Source of the DNA: JBKPCD01 sp046727175
GTDB taxonomy: Bacteria; Acidobacteriota; Vicinamibacteria; Vicinamibacterales; 2-12-FULL-66-21
Assembly (NCBI GenBank): GCA_046727175.1
Contig: JBKPCD010000003.1
Span: forward strand, 1 to 64,000
Reading direction: 5' to 3'
DNA: 64,000 bases
Shown here: positions 35,947 to 45,245 of the stretch, piece after piece
Numbering within the stretch: position 1 is the stretch's first letter
How the letters are laid out: every line of letters begins with the position of its first letter
Notes under the pieces: model-generated
Told to the model about the DNA's origin: nothing
The model's input: only the letters and a program-made list of their open reading frames with translations
Database searches by the model: none
Made by a program: the position numbers and the translations under genes

Positions 35947-38900
35947 ATGCCGGACGATTCACGGCCGCCCGCCACCCCAGCGCGCAACAAAACGCGCGCC
36001 GGAGCCCCCGGGCCGGAACCAGCCCCCGAAGAGCCGACACCTGTCGCTCGCAGGCGATCGATGCTGTGGCGCGTCAGGCGAGTGATCGTTCGTCTTCTGG
36101 CGCTTGTCGTGGCGGTGGTGGCGGCGCTCATTGCCACGTTCTTCACGGTCGATCTCGGGCCTTCGTTGCGTGCACGTGCCGAGCGCGAAGGATCCAAGTT
36201 TCTGGAACGGCCGATGCACATCGGCAGGCTCTCGGCGAAGTTCAGGCCGGGCGTATTCGTCGTCGAGAACCTCATCATCGAGGGGCTGTCGCCAGCCGAC
36301 CGGCCGTTTCTCAAGGCAAAGACGATTACGGTCACCGTTCCGTGGTGGACTGCCTTCAACCGTCGTCTCATCATCGAGTCGATCGTCATGACGGACTGGG
36401 AGATGGTCGTCGAATCGTTCCCGAACGGGCGTCACAACTTCCCAAGAATCACTCGGCCGTCATCCGGCAGGAGCGGACCGGCCCGGTTTACGACGACGGT
36501 CAGGAGGGTCGTCGCTGCGCGCGGCCAGTTTACCTACGACGATCACGCAGCGCCGTGGAGCACGATCGCGCGGAACCTCACCGTCGAGGTCACGAATCCA
36601 GGTAACGAGTACCGCGGTCAGGCATCGTTCTCGGACGGCACGGTCCGCATCCTGTCGTACGAGCCGTTCCGCACCGACATGCGATCGTCGTTCAAGATCG
36701 ACGGCGGATTGGTGAAGTTCGATCGAATCGATCTCTCGAGCGATGGCGCGCGATCGGAGGTCACGGGAACCGTCGACCTCGGTCACTGGCCGGAGCAGAC
36801 GTATCAGGTCCGGTCGCGCATCGACTTTCCGACCCAGAAGAACATCTTCTTTCACAAAGAGAAGTTCACGGTCTCCGGCAGCGGCGACTTCGACGGAACA
36901 TTTCACCTCTTCAAGGGCGGCCGCGAGCTGAAAGGGAACTTCACGAGCGCCGTGGCGGGTCTCAACACCTGGCGCTTCCCGAAGCTGCGCGGATCGGTGC
37001 TGTGGCTCTCCGATCGTCTCGAGATCACCAATGCGACGACGGAACTGTACGGCGGAACGGCACGGTTCGACTATCGAATGGCACCGTTCGGGAGGGACGT
37101 GCCGACGATCGCCACGTGGGACGTCGACTACCGGCAGGTGGACCTCGCGCGGCTCACCGATTTTCTCGAATTGCCCGAGCTCCGGCTGGCGGGACGAGCC
37201 TCCGGACGGAATCGACTCGAGTGGCCGTCGGGAAAATGGGCGCAGAAACGCGGAACGGGCGAGGTGATCGTGGACGCGCCTGCCGGCGTGCGACCGATGA
37301 CCCGCGATCTGCCGGCCGATCTCGTTGCGGCACGCGCGGAGCTGCCGCCGGAAGTCGGACCATTCAACCCGCATTCGTCGCTGGGCTATCTCCCGGTTGC
37401 AGGCCGGATCATCTACTCGCTCGATGCTGATGGCATCACACTCGATCGGAGTTGGGCAGCGACCGAGAGCACGTACGCCGAGTTTCAGGGAAGGACCGCG
37501 TTTGGCGAACGATCGCGCATTCCGTTCCACGTGACGAGTCTGGACTGGCAGGAAAGTGATCGCGTGCTTGCCGGCATCATGACGGCATTCGGGTCGCCGA
37601 CCGGCGCAGTGCCAATCGGCGGCTACGGACAGTTCGACGGGACGATGCTCGAGTCGTTCGCGCGGCCACGGATTGAAGGCACGTTTGTCGGCGAGCGCAT
37701 GCGTGCGTGGGACGTGTTGTGGGGACGCGGTCACGCAGACGTGGTGATCGAAAACAGCTATGTGAACGTTTCCGGTGCCGTGCTGACGTCAAGCGACTCC
37801 GAGATTCAGGCCGACGGCCAGTTCTCGCTCGGATACCCACGGCGCGATGGGGGCGAGGAGATCAACGCTCGCGTGAGGATCACTCGGCGTCCACTCGTCG
37901 ATCTACGTCACGCCTTCGAGCTCGACGACTATCCCGTCGTTGGATTGCTGTCGGGTGACTACCACCTGTACGGCAGGTATCAAACGCCGTTCGGGTTCGG
38001 GAAGATGGTGATCGAAGGCGGCGTGGCTTATGGCGAGACATTCGAGAAAGCGACGGCGTCGCTGCGATTCGAAGGTGCAGGCGTCCGCCTGGACAGCATC
38101 GAGATCTCCAAGGCAGCGGGAAAAGTGGTCGGCGCGGCGTTCGTCGGGTGGGATGGGACCTACTCGTTCAACGCCGACGGCGAGCGGATTCCGGTGGAGT
38201 CGCTCGAGACGGCGTCCTTTCCGCGCGCGCCACTTTCGGGCCGGCTTCACTTCAACGCGACGGGAGTTGGAACGTTCGACGATCCGCGTTACGAGGTCAC
38301 GCTGGGAGTAGACGATCTCTTCGCGGGCGACGAAGGCATCGGGCAGCTTCAAGGGAAGCTGGCGTTACGCGGCCAGCTCCTGACCGTGGAGCTCGAGGTC
38401 GCGTCGCCGCGCCTGCTGGTCTCGGGATCTGGCCGCATTGCGCTAACGCCCGAGATGGATGCCGAGCTCACCCTGCGCTTCTCCAACACGTCACTCGATC
38501 CGTACGTCCGCTTCTTCGAGCCGCGACTCTCGCCGTTCACCACGGCCGTTGCCGACGGCACCATCCGAGTCGTCGGGGAACTGGCGGATGTCGATCACAT
38601 GGTGGTTGAAGGGCGCGTCGAGCGGCTCGACGTGAAGCTCTTCGACTATCGATTGCACAACAACGGCCCGATCGATCTGTCGCTCGACCAGCACGTGCTG
38701 AAGGTCAACCAGCTCCACGTCTCCGGCGAAGGGACCCAGCTGCAGGTCGAAGGTCACATCGCCTTCGATCAGAAAGAGGTCTCGCTCGACGCCTCGGGCG
38801 ACGCGAACCTCGGGATTCTTCAAGGCTTCTTCCGCGATCTGCGCAGTCGCGGTACCGCTGTTCTCAAGGCGCAGGTCATCGGATCGCTCGACAAGCCGAT

Positions 38901-40104
38901 CTTCTCGGGGAGCGCGACGATCAACGACGGCCGGCTGCGCCACTTCTCGCTGCCACACTCCCTCGAGTCGATCAATGGTCGGATTCTGTTCGACGCATCC
39001 GGCATCCGCATCGACGACGTGACGGCGAAGCTGGGTGGGGGGGACGTCCATTTCGGCGGAAGAGTTGCGATGGACGGCTTCGCACTCGGCCGGCTCAATC
39101 TCACCGCAAACGGCGAGCAGCTGAACATCCGCTATCCGGCCGGATTCAGGTCCGTCGTCGACGCCGATCTCGCGCTTGACGGAACGTTCGGGTCGATGGT
39201 GCTGAGCGGCACGGTTCGCGTGAACGATTCGCTCTGGTCGCGACGGATCGAGACCAGTCCGGACCTCTTCAACTTCGGCGGTGGCGAGTCGGCGCCAGCG
39301 GCGGGCGCCCCCGTCACAACGATCCCGCTTCGGTTCAACGTCGGGATTACCGCTGCTCAGATGCTCCGAATCGAGACGAACGTCGCCAAGATGGTTGCGA
39401 GCGCCGATCTTTCGCTGCAGGGGACCTACGACAAGCCACAGCTCTTCGGACACGTGGAGATCGACCGCGGCGATGTGTTGTTCGAGGGAAACCGCTACCT
39501 CATCACACGGGGAGCCATCGATTTCTTCAATCCGTCGCGGATCGATCCGGTGTTCGACATCGAAGCGGAAACGCGCGTGCGTCTGCCGCTTCAGACGTAC
39601 CGCGTGACCATCGGCATCGCTGGCACGTTGAAGAACTTCGTGCCGACCGTCAACTCGGATCCGCCACTTTCGACGGTCGATACTGTCGCGCTGCTGCTTG
39701 GGCAGACGGCTGATATCGAAAATGCAGAACTGCGGGCGTTGCGGCCGCAGGTCGCCCAGCAGTCCGAAGAAGCACTGCTCCGCGGGGCCCTCGGCCGCAT
39801 GATTGCGAATCCGCTCTCCGCGCCTGTGACCGGGGCACTCGGCAGAATTGGACTGGACACGACGATCGCCCCACTGGTGGGTACCGAGGCGGATCCGCTC
39901 GCCGCATCGGCGCGGCTCGTCATCGGCCGCCGCATCTCGAACCGCGCCTACGTTACGTACACGCGCGCGCTCGGCGGCAGCACCACGGAACGGGAACAGA
40001 TCGTCGTGCTCGAATACGATCAGAGCGACCGCGTCGGTTGGGTGGTGACTCAGATTGGTCAGGACACCTACTCGATCGACTTCCGCGTGCGCCACCGGTT
40101 CTGA
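35947..40104 (+). CDS. TamB/AsmA-like translocation and assembly protein
   Basis: 1385 residues. A cytoplasmic N terminus of about 40 residues is followed by one transmembrane helix (VIVRLLALVVAVVAALIATFF), then an AsmA/DUF748-like repeat region rich in beta strands, and finally a TamB C-terminal domain (DUF490) around DPVFDIEAETRVRLPLQTYRV, TVDTVALLLGQ and the terminal VRHRF. This fits a periplasm-spanning inner-membrane protein. It is directly followed by a D15-type outer-membrane protein, the TamA/TamB pairing. The ATG at 35947 is chosen because the upstream frame (from 35875) only translates a repeat. Likely roles are phospholipid transfer or outer-membrane protein assembly. Confidence 0.88.
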   Translation: MPDDSRPPATPARNKTRAGAPGPEPAPEEPTPVARRRSMLWRVRRVIVRLLALVVAVVAALIATFFTVDLGPSLRARAEREGSKFLERPMHIGRLSAKFRPGVFVVENLIIEGLSPADRPFLKAKTITVTVPWWTAFNRRLIIESIVMTDWEMVVESFPNGRHNFPRITRPSSGRSGPARFTTTVRRVVAARGQFTYDDHAAPWSTIARNLTVEVTNPGNEYRGQASFSDGTVRILSYEPFRTDMRSSFKIDGGLVKFDRIDLSSDGARSEVTGTVDLGHWPEQTYQVRSRIDFPTQKNIFFHKEKFTVSGSGDFDGTFHLFKGGRELKGNFTSAVAGLNTWRFPKLRGSVLWLSDRLEITNATTELYGGTARFDYRMAPFGRDVPTIATWDVDYRQVDLARLTDFLELPELRLAGRASGRNRLEWPSGKWAQKRGTGEVIVDAPAGVRPMTRDLPADLVAARAELPPEVGPFNPHSSLGYLPVAGRIIYSLDADGITLDRSWAATESTYAEFQGRTAFGERSRIPFHVTSLDWQESDRVLAGIMTAFGSPTGAVPIGGYGQFDGTMLESFARPRIEGTFVGERMRAWDVLWGRGHADVVIENSYVNVSGAVLTSSDSEIQADGQFSLGYPRRDGGEEINARVRITRRPLVDLRHAFELDDYPVVGLLSGDYHLYGRYQTPFGFGKMVIEGGVAYGETFEKATASLRFEGAGVRLDSIEISKAAGKVVGAAFVGWDGTYSFNADGERIPVESLETASFPRAPLSGRLHFNATGVGTFDDPRYEVTLGVDDLFAGDEGIGQLQGKLALRGQLLTVELEVASPRLLVSGSGRIALTPEMDAELTLRFSNTSLDPYVRFFEPRLSPFTTAVADGTIRVVGELADVDHMVVEGRVERLDVKLFDYRLHNNGPIDLSLDQHVLKVNQLHVSGEGTQLQVEGHIAFDQKEVSLDASGDANLGILQGFFRDLRSRGTAVLKAQVIGSLDKPIFSGSATINDGRLRHFSLPHSLESINGRILFDASGIRIDDVTAKLGGGDVHFGGRVAMDGFALGRLNLTANGEQLNIRYPAGFRSVVDADLALDGTFGSMVLSGTVRVNDSLWSRRIETSPDLFNFGGGESAPAAGAPVTTIPLRFNVGITAAQMLRIETNVAKMVASADLSLQGTYDKPQLFGHVEIDRGDVLFEGNRYLITRGAIDFFNPSRIDPVFDIEAETRVRLPLQTYRVTIGIAGTLKNFVPTVNSDPPLSTVDTVALLLGQTADIENAELRALRPQVAQQSEEALLRGALGRMIANPLSAPVTGALGRIGLDTTIAPLVGTEADPLAASARLVIGRRISNRAYVTYTRALGGSTTEREQIVVLEYDQSDRVGWVVTQIGQDTYSIDFRVRHRF

Positions 40105-40124
40105 CGATGTGACGTGACGGCGTC

Positions 40125-40217
40125 AAAGGAAAAGAGAAGGGATAAGGGATAAGGGATAAGGGAACGTGCTCAACTCTCTCCGTGCCGCGTTTTCCCTTTT
40201 CCGTTTTGCCTTTTCCC
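40125..40217. repeat. Inverted heptamer-array element (GGGATAA / TTTTCCC)
   Basis: Six purine-rich 7-nt units at 40125-40166 (three identical GGGATAA at 40139-40159) face four units of TTTTCCC/TTTTCCG/TTTTGCC at 40190-40217. The left arm ends on the GTG start codon of the D15 protein and the right arm encodes the hydrophobic core of its signal peptide. The TTTTCCC unit also appears at 55403-55436. Confidence 0.85.
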
Positions 40218-43060
40218 TTATGCTGTTCTTCACTTCACCGGCATCGGCGCGCCAGGCTGCGCAGTATCAGGGGCGGCCCGTCGAAGTTGTCCACGTACTG
40301 GTCGAGGACAAGCCGAGCTCAGATCCCGTGTTGTTGGATCTCGTGGACGTCCGCGCGGGACAACCGCTTTCGATGTCGGCCGTTCGCGAGTCGATGGCGC
40401 ATCTCTTCGGTCTTGGCCGGTTTCAAGACGTGCAGGTGGACGCCTCCGATGCGCCAACAGGAAGCGTGCAGGTCACGTTCAATCTCATTCCGCTGCACGC
40501 GGTCCGCGAAGTCCAGTTCGCCGGCAATCTCGGGCTGTCGCAAGGATTGCTGCGAAGTACGTTGACGAACCGATACGGCGCAACGCCGTCACTCGGCCGG
40601 CAAGCCGATTTGATTCGGACGCTCGAGGAGCTGTACCAGGATCACGGGTACCTACGACCGACGATCCGCTCATCGTCTCGCACGTCGCACACGACTGAAT
40701 CGACGGTCCTGACGTTTGAGATCGAAGCCGGACCGCGTGCGCAGATTGGCAATGTCGAAGTGCCAATCGATCCGTTGACCCCGCTGCCGGTTTTCCTGCG
40801 CCGCATCCACGCGACCAGCGGGGAACCCTACCAGCGAACCGATCTTCAGCGTCAGCTCAACGACTATGTGAATCAATTGAAGAAGCGGCGGTACTACGAG
40901 GCGGTTGCCAGCTTCGACGCGCGTGAGTCGGAGGATGGCACACTCGTGAACCTGACGATATCCGTGCGACCCGGCCCCGCGGTGACGGTGCAGTTCAAGG
41001 GAGATCCGCTCCCCCGAAATCGGTTGGGCGAGCTCGTCCCCGTCGAGCGCGAAGGTTCCGTCGCCGAGGATCTCGTCGAGGATTCGATCCGACGTATCGA
41101 GGACTTCCTCAAACAGCAGGGTTACTGGAAGGGCACCGCGACCGCCTCGCGCGACGAATCGGAGGGCCGGCTCACGCTTGCCTTCGACGTTCACAAGGGC
41201 ACGCAGTACCACGTCGCCGACGTCGAGATCCATGGCAATCAGGCAATGACGATCGAGACGCTGCGCTCGAAGGTTCCGTTCAAGGCAGGGGATCTCTTCA
41301 TCGAGCCTCGAATGTCCCAGGCCCAGGCGGCAATCCGCGAGGAGTACCGGCAGCAGGGTTTCAGATTTGCGGACATCAAATCGGCGGTCAACGAGATCGA
41401 GCCCGAGGCGCCAGGCGCAGGGCTCGTCAGGCCGACGATCACAATTGTCGAGGGCCCTCGCACCGTCATCGGTACCGTGGCGATCAAGGGAAACGCGGGG
41501 CTGTCGGAGGACGCTCTCCTGTCGCGCGTGAAGCTGAGGAGCGGGGATGTCTATTACGAGCCGAGGGTCCTTCAAGACCGCGACGCGATTCAGCTCGAGT
41601 ACCTGAACCTTGGTTACGCGTCGGCTGCCGTGGCTGCAGTGCCGACGTTCTCCGACGATCGCGCGCGCGCTGACGTGACGTTCGAGATTCACGAAGGGTC
41701 TCAGACCCTCGTCGACCACGTCCTCATCGTCGGGAACACGCACACGAAGGATCGGATCATCCGGCGCGAGCTCCAGCTGGAATCAGGAAAGCCGCTGGGT
41801 CTCGAAGCTCAGATCGAGAGCCAGCGACGCCTGAGCGCGCTGCAGCTGTTTCGTCGCGTTCGCATCACGGCGATGGCGCCGCACGGGGATAGCGGCCGGC
41901 GCGACGTGCTGGTGACCGTCGAAGAGGCTCCGTCGACCACCATTGCGTACGGCGGCGGCGTCGAGGCCACTCAATTGCTGGGGACCGGTCCGCAGGGAGA
42001 GGCGGAGGAGCATTTGGATTTTGCGCCACGCGGATTCTTCGACATCGCGCGGCGGAACGTCGGAGGCAAGAACCGCACCGTCGACCTGTACACCCGAGTC
42101 AGCCTGCGCTCGAGAGACTCCACGGATCCGGCGGCGACGAATGCCGACTTCGGCTTGAGCGAGTATCGCGTTGTCGGCACGTACCGCCAGCCTCGCGTGT
42201 TCGGGCCAAACGATCTGATAGTCACGGCCGCTGCGGAGCAGGGCATTCGGTCGAGCTTCAACTTCACTCGCCAGGGGCTGACGGCCACGATGCTTCGGCG
42301 TCTCACCAGCACGGTTCGCGTCAGCGGACGGTATACCTTGAACAGGACACACACGTTCGACGAACGGTTGAGCGAGGAGGACCAGGCGCTGATCGATCGG
42401 CAGTTTCCGCGCGTGCGCCTGTCTATCATCTCTGGCGGCATGGTGCGGGATACCCGTGACGACCTGCTCGATCCTGAACGCGGCACGTTCCTGAGCGCCG
42501 AAGGCCACCTGGCAGCGCGGTCGCTTGGCGGCGAAGTCGGCTTCGTCAAGACCTACCTGCAGGGATCCTGGTTTCAACGACTTCCGGGACCGCGGCGGAT
42601 TGTGTTCGCCACGCGGACGGCAGTCGGACTGGCCGACGGATTCCCACGTGAGACGACGTGCGACGGCGAGCCCTGTGTCATCGAGGACCTGCCGGCCAGC
42701 GAGCGGTTCTTTGCCGGCGGCGACACGACAATTCGCGGCTTCGCGCTCGACACGGTTGGTGCCCCGAACACGATCAGCGACACCGGGTTCCCGCGGGGTG
42801 GCAACGCCGTTCTCATTCTCAACGGCGAGCTGCGCGTGCCCGTTTGGCGCGATCTTGGCGCCGCCTTCTTCGTTGACGGCGGCAACGTTTTCGCACGCGT
42901 GACCGAGTTCGATTTCGGCGAGCTGCGCGGATCGGCAGGTTTCGGCATTCGGTACCGCTCGCCGCTCGGACCGATCCGCTTGGATCTCGGCTTCAAGCTG
43001 GATCGCCGGGAAAACGAGCATCGAACGGCGCTCCACTTCAGCATTGGCCAGGCCTTCTGA
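40166..43060 (+). CDS. POTRA plus D15 outer-membrane beta-barrel protein (BamA/TamA-like)
   Basis: 964 residues. The N terminus is a signal peptide (MLNSLRAAFSLFRFAFSLML). Residues about 30-590 hold about seven POTRA-like beta-alpha-alpha-beta-beta repeats (for example RTVIGTVAIKGNAGLSEDALL, TLVDHVLIVGNTHTKDRIIRRELQLESGKPL). The C-terminal 370 residues form an Omp85 barrel with a conserved FFAGGDTTIRGFALDT and VFVDGGNVF, ending in the aromatic residue of IGQAF. BamA has five POTRA and TamA three, so this is a larger family member, probably the TamA partner of the TamB-like gene 61 bases upstream. The GTG start lies at the end of a heptamer array; the only sequence like a Shine-Dalgarno site (AAGGGA) is made by it. 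Confidence 0.9.
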   Translation: MLNSLRAAFSLFRFAFSLMLFFTSPASARQAAQYQGRPVEVVHVLVEDKPSSDPVLLDLVDVRAGQPLSMSAVRESMAHLFGLGRFQDVQVDASDAPTGSVQVTFNLIPLHAVREVQFAGNLGLSQGLLRSTLTNRYGATPSLGRQADLIRTLEELYQDHGYLRPTIRSSSRTSHTTESTVLTFEIEAGPRAQIGNVEVPIDPLTPLPVFLRRIHATSGEPYQRTDLQRQLNDYVNQLKKRRYYEAVASFDARESEDGTLVNLTISVRPGPAVTVQFKGDPLPRNRLGELVPVEREGSVAEDLVEDSIRRIEDFLKQQGYWKGTATASRDESEGRLTLAFDVHKGTQYHVADVEIHGNQAMTIETLRSKVPFKAGDLFIEPRMSQAQAAIREEYRQQGFRFADIKSAVNEIEPEAPGAGLVRPTITIVEGPRTVIGTVAIKGNAGLSEDALLSRVKLRSGDVYYEPRVLQDRDAIQLEYLNLGYASAAVAAVPTFSDDRARADVTFEIHEGSQTLVDHVLIVGNTHTKDRIIRRELQLESGKPLGLEAQIESQRRLSALQLFRRVRITAMAPHGDSGRRDVLVTVEEAPSTTIAYGGGVEATQLLGTGPQGEAEEHLDFAPRGFFDIARRNVGGKNRTVDLYTRVSLRSRDSTDPAATNADFGLSEYRVVGTYRQPRVFGPNDLIVTAAAEQGIRSSFNFTRQGLTATMLRRLTSTVRVSGRYTLNRTHTFDERLSEEDQALIDRQFPRVRLSIISGGMVRDTRDDLLDPERGTFLSAEGHLAARSLGGEVGFVKTYLQGSWFQRLPGPRRIVFATRTAVGLADGFPRETTCDGEPCVIEDLPASERFFAGGDTTIRGFALDTVGAPNTISDTGFPRGGNAVLILNGELRVPVWRDLGAAFFVDGGNVFARVTEFDFGELRGSAGFGIRYRSPLGPIRLDLGFKLDRRENEHRTALHFSIGQAF

Positions 43061-43834
43061 ATGAGAGAGTCGCGCTTGGGCACGAGGGAGACGAAGCACG
43101 CGGGACAAGCTTATTCACCGCGGAGCCACGGAGCGCACGGAGAAGAACACATTAATCTCCGTGACCGTCGTGACTCCGCGGTCAATAGCTTGTTCGGTGT
43201 CCTCCGTCTCCTCCGTCAGGCGACGGCGGCGCTGCTTCTGCTACTGAGCCTCTCTCTCCACGCCGAGATCATCGACCGCATCCTCGCCGTTGTCGGCGGC
43301 GAGCTGATCACACTCTCCGACGTCAATGCTGCACTGCGGTTCGGACTGGTGGTCCGTGTCACTGACGGCGATTCGATCCGGTCGGCGCTCGATGCATTGA
43401 TCAATCGGCAGATGGAATTGGCGGAAGTGAACAGGTATCAGCCGCCCGAACCGCCGGTCCAGACCGTCGAGCGGCGTTTGTCGGCAGTGCGCGCGCGCTT
43501 TTCCACGGAGGCGGACTTCGACCGCGCCCTTGCGCAGTCAGGTCTGACGATCGATCAGCTTCGCGGCCGATTGCGAGACGACGAGCGAATCGAGAGCTAT
43601 CTCGATCAACGGTTCGGCGCCGGGCTTCAGGTGTCTGACGACGACCTGGTGGCGTACTATCGGTCGCACGAAGGGCAATTCACGCGAGACGGTGTCTTGC
43701 GCCCGTTCCGGGACGTCCGCGACGAGGTGCGCGCGTCGCTGATCAATGAGAAGCGCCAGGAGCTGATCAAGGACTGGCTCGCCGGGTTGAGACGACGAGC
43801 CGAGATCAGCGATTTGTACCTGACGCGCAATTGA
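43061..43834 (+). CDS. SurA N-terminal domain-like periplasmic chaperone
   Basis: 257 residues. After a repeat-encoded N-terminal stretch (about 50 residues) comes a signal peptide (TAALLLLLSLSLHA), then the SurA N-domain: EIIDRILAVVGGELITLSDVNAALR, and RLSAVRARFSTEADFDRALAQSGLTIDQLRGRL and DDERIESYLDQRFGAGLQVSDDDL. There is no parvulin (PPIase) domain, so it would act only as a chaperone for unfolded outer-membrane proteins. Start is the ATG one base after the D15 gene; TTG near 43190 would give a shorter, more usual signal peptide. Both are encoded by the CGGAG repeat. Cotranscribed with the D15 gene. Confidence 0.85.
   Translation: MRESRLGTRETKHAGQAYSPRSHGAHGEEHINLRDRRDSAVNSLFGVLRLLRQATAALLLLLSLSLHAEIIDRILAVVGGELITLSDVNAALRFGLVVRVTDGDSIRSALDALINRQMELAEVNRYQPPEPPVQTVERRLSAVRARFSTEADFDRALAQSGLTIDQLRGRLRDDERIESYLDQRFGAGLQVSDDDLVAYYRSHEGQFTRDGVLRPFRDVRDEVRASLINEKRQELIKDWLAGLRRRAEISDLYLTRN
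43116..43182. repeat. Palindromic CACCGCGGAG repeat
   Basis: A 27-base arm at 43116-43142 (starting CACCGCGGAGCCACGGAG) and its imperfect complement at 43156-43182 form a hairpin with about 22 of 27 pairs and a 13-base loop. It overlaps the N-terminal codons of the SurA-like gene. A longer relative is at 52199-52342. Confidence 0.8.
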
Positions 43835-43841
43835 TATCGCC

Positions 43842-45224
43842 TCAGCGCCGGCGGATCAGCTCCGGCGCGAACACGAAGAGGTCCCAGTTCTGCGGCGCGA
43901 GACCTCGCGTCCAGCACCTGACGATTTGCGGGTCCTGCCAGTCCCAGAGCCGCTCGTGCCGGCGATCGACGTCCACCGGGTCGGTGTTCCATTGATCGGC
44001 GGGATAGCAGAATGCGCCGGTCGCTGCCACGAGTATCGACCACGCCAGCAGCGCACCTGCCGTGGCCTTCAGCGCTGGACACGGCGATATCAGGCTCATT
44101 GCAACGGCGGCACCCGGAACGAGGAACGGCAGAACGTCGATCAGATAGCGCGGCCCGTACGTGTGCCCACCCCACCACACCGAATACGCCGAATACACGA
44201 CGAACTGGACGGTGACTGCCACTGCACACCAGGGCCAGATCTCCTGTGGTTCCTCCGACCGAAACACTCTCCAAAACCCGACGACCCCAACAAGGACGAC
44301 GGGACTGAAGATCAAGATCCCGCGGCTCGGGCTCAGTAGCAGCCCCGCCGCACCCCACCAGGGCGTGGGATTCACGATCCCGCGTATTGCGTGCACCTGG
44401 AGGTGCATCGATTCCCGCGCAGTCATTGCGCCGAGTACGCTCCCGAACCAGCTGACATTCAGAATCATCACAGCTGCCACCGTGAGCAGCGCCGGCCACG
44501 CGGTCCACACCCGCGACATGCCGCCACGCCGGACCAGGGCAAGCGCGACGACGGCGAGCGCCGGCGCAACCTGGGGACGCGCGGCGCCGGCGAGGCCGAG
44601 CGCGGCGAATGCGCACGTCATTTGTCCAGCGGTGAGCCGCTCCTCGGCGTGGCTGAATATGTACAGCGCCGCTGCGATCCCGAACACTGCCGTCTCGTGT
44701 TGGCAAAGACTCTGACTTGCCGTGGGCCAGAGGTTCGTCCCAAGACCGAACCCGAGGGCAATCAGCACGGCAGCCGTTCGATCTCCCATCCGACGTGCAA
44801 TGCCGAATGCGAGGAGGACCGCAGCCGTCGTCAAACTTGAGGCGGTCAGCTTCGCGAACGTGCCTGACGCAAGCGGCGTATCGAGGTCGACGAGCCCGAT
44901 CGCCGAGAACAGCCACGCCGGCGCCGCTGACAGGAGCGCCGGCGCGATCGGGTAGCCGGATCTGTAATGTCCGTCGAGTCCCTTGACGAATCCGGCGCGC
45001 TCGCCATACGCCGGCGTGCGTGCCACCACGCGATCGAGAGAGAGTGAGTGACGCTGGGCAATCTCGATGGCCAGGAATTTCGTCGGCTGCGAATCGTACG
45101 AGCCGACCTCGCGCCCATTGGCATTGTACGCGCCGAATATCAGGAGGGCGAGTGCCCACTGTGACCAAGACGAGTCGCGTCGTGAGCGCCGCGAGCCGTT
45201 CGCCGCGTATGACTCGCCCGCCAT
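43842..45224 (-). CDS. Polytopic membrane glycosyltransferase-like protein
   Basis: 460 residues with about 10 hydrophobic segments. The first periplasmic loop has QPTKFLAIEIAQRHSLSLDR, and later WWGGHTYGPRYLIDVLPFLV (the GPRY pattern of lipid-linked sugar transferases). It lacks the DE catalytic motif of typical GT39 proteins. The likely role is transfer of a sugar from a polyprenyl phosphate. It is divergent from the next gene with only 21 bases between starts. Substrate is unknown. Confidence 0.7.
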   Translation of the reverse strand: MAGESYAANGSRRSRRDSSWSQWALALLIFGAYNANGREVGSYDSQPTKFLAIEIAQRHSLSLDRVVARTPAYGERAGFVKGLDGHYRSGYPIAPALLSAAPAWLFSAIGLVDLDTPLASGTFAKLTASSLTTAAVLLAFGIARRMGDRTAAVLIALGFGLGTNLWPTASQSLCQHETAVFGIAAALYIFSHAEERLTAGQMTCAFAALGLAGAARPQVAPALAVVALALVRRGGMSRVWTAWPALLTVAAVMILNVSWFGSVLGAMTARESMHLQVHAIRGIVNPTPWWGAAGLLLSPSRGILIFSPVVLVGVVGFWRVFRSEEPQEIWPWCAVAVTVQFVVYSAYSVWWGGHTYGPRYLIDVLPFLVPGAAVAMSLISPCPALKATAGALLAWSILVAATGAFCYPADQWNTDPVDVDRRHERLWDWQDPQIVRCWTRGLAPQNWDLFVFAPELIRRR

Positions 45225-45245
45225 CAGGAGCGAAGAGTGTAGACC

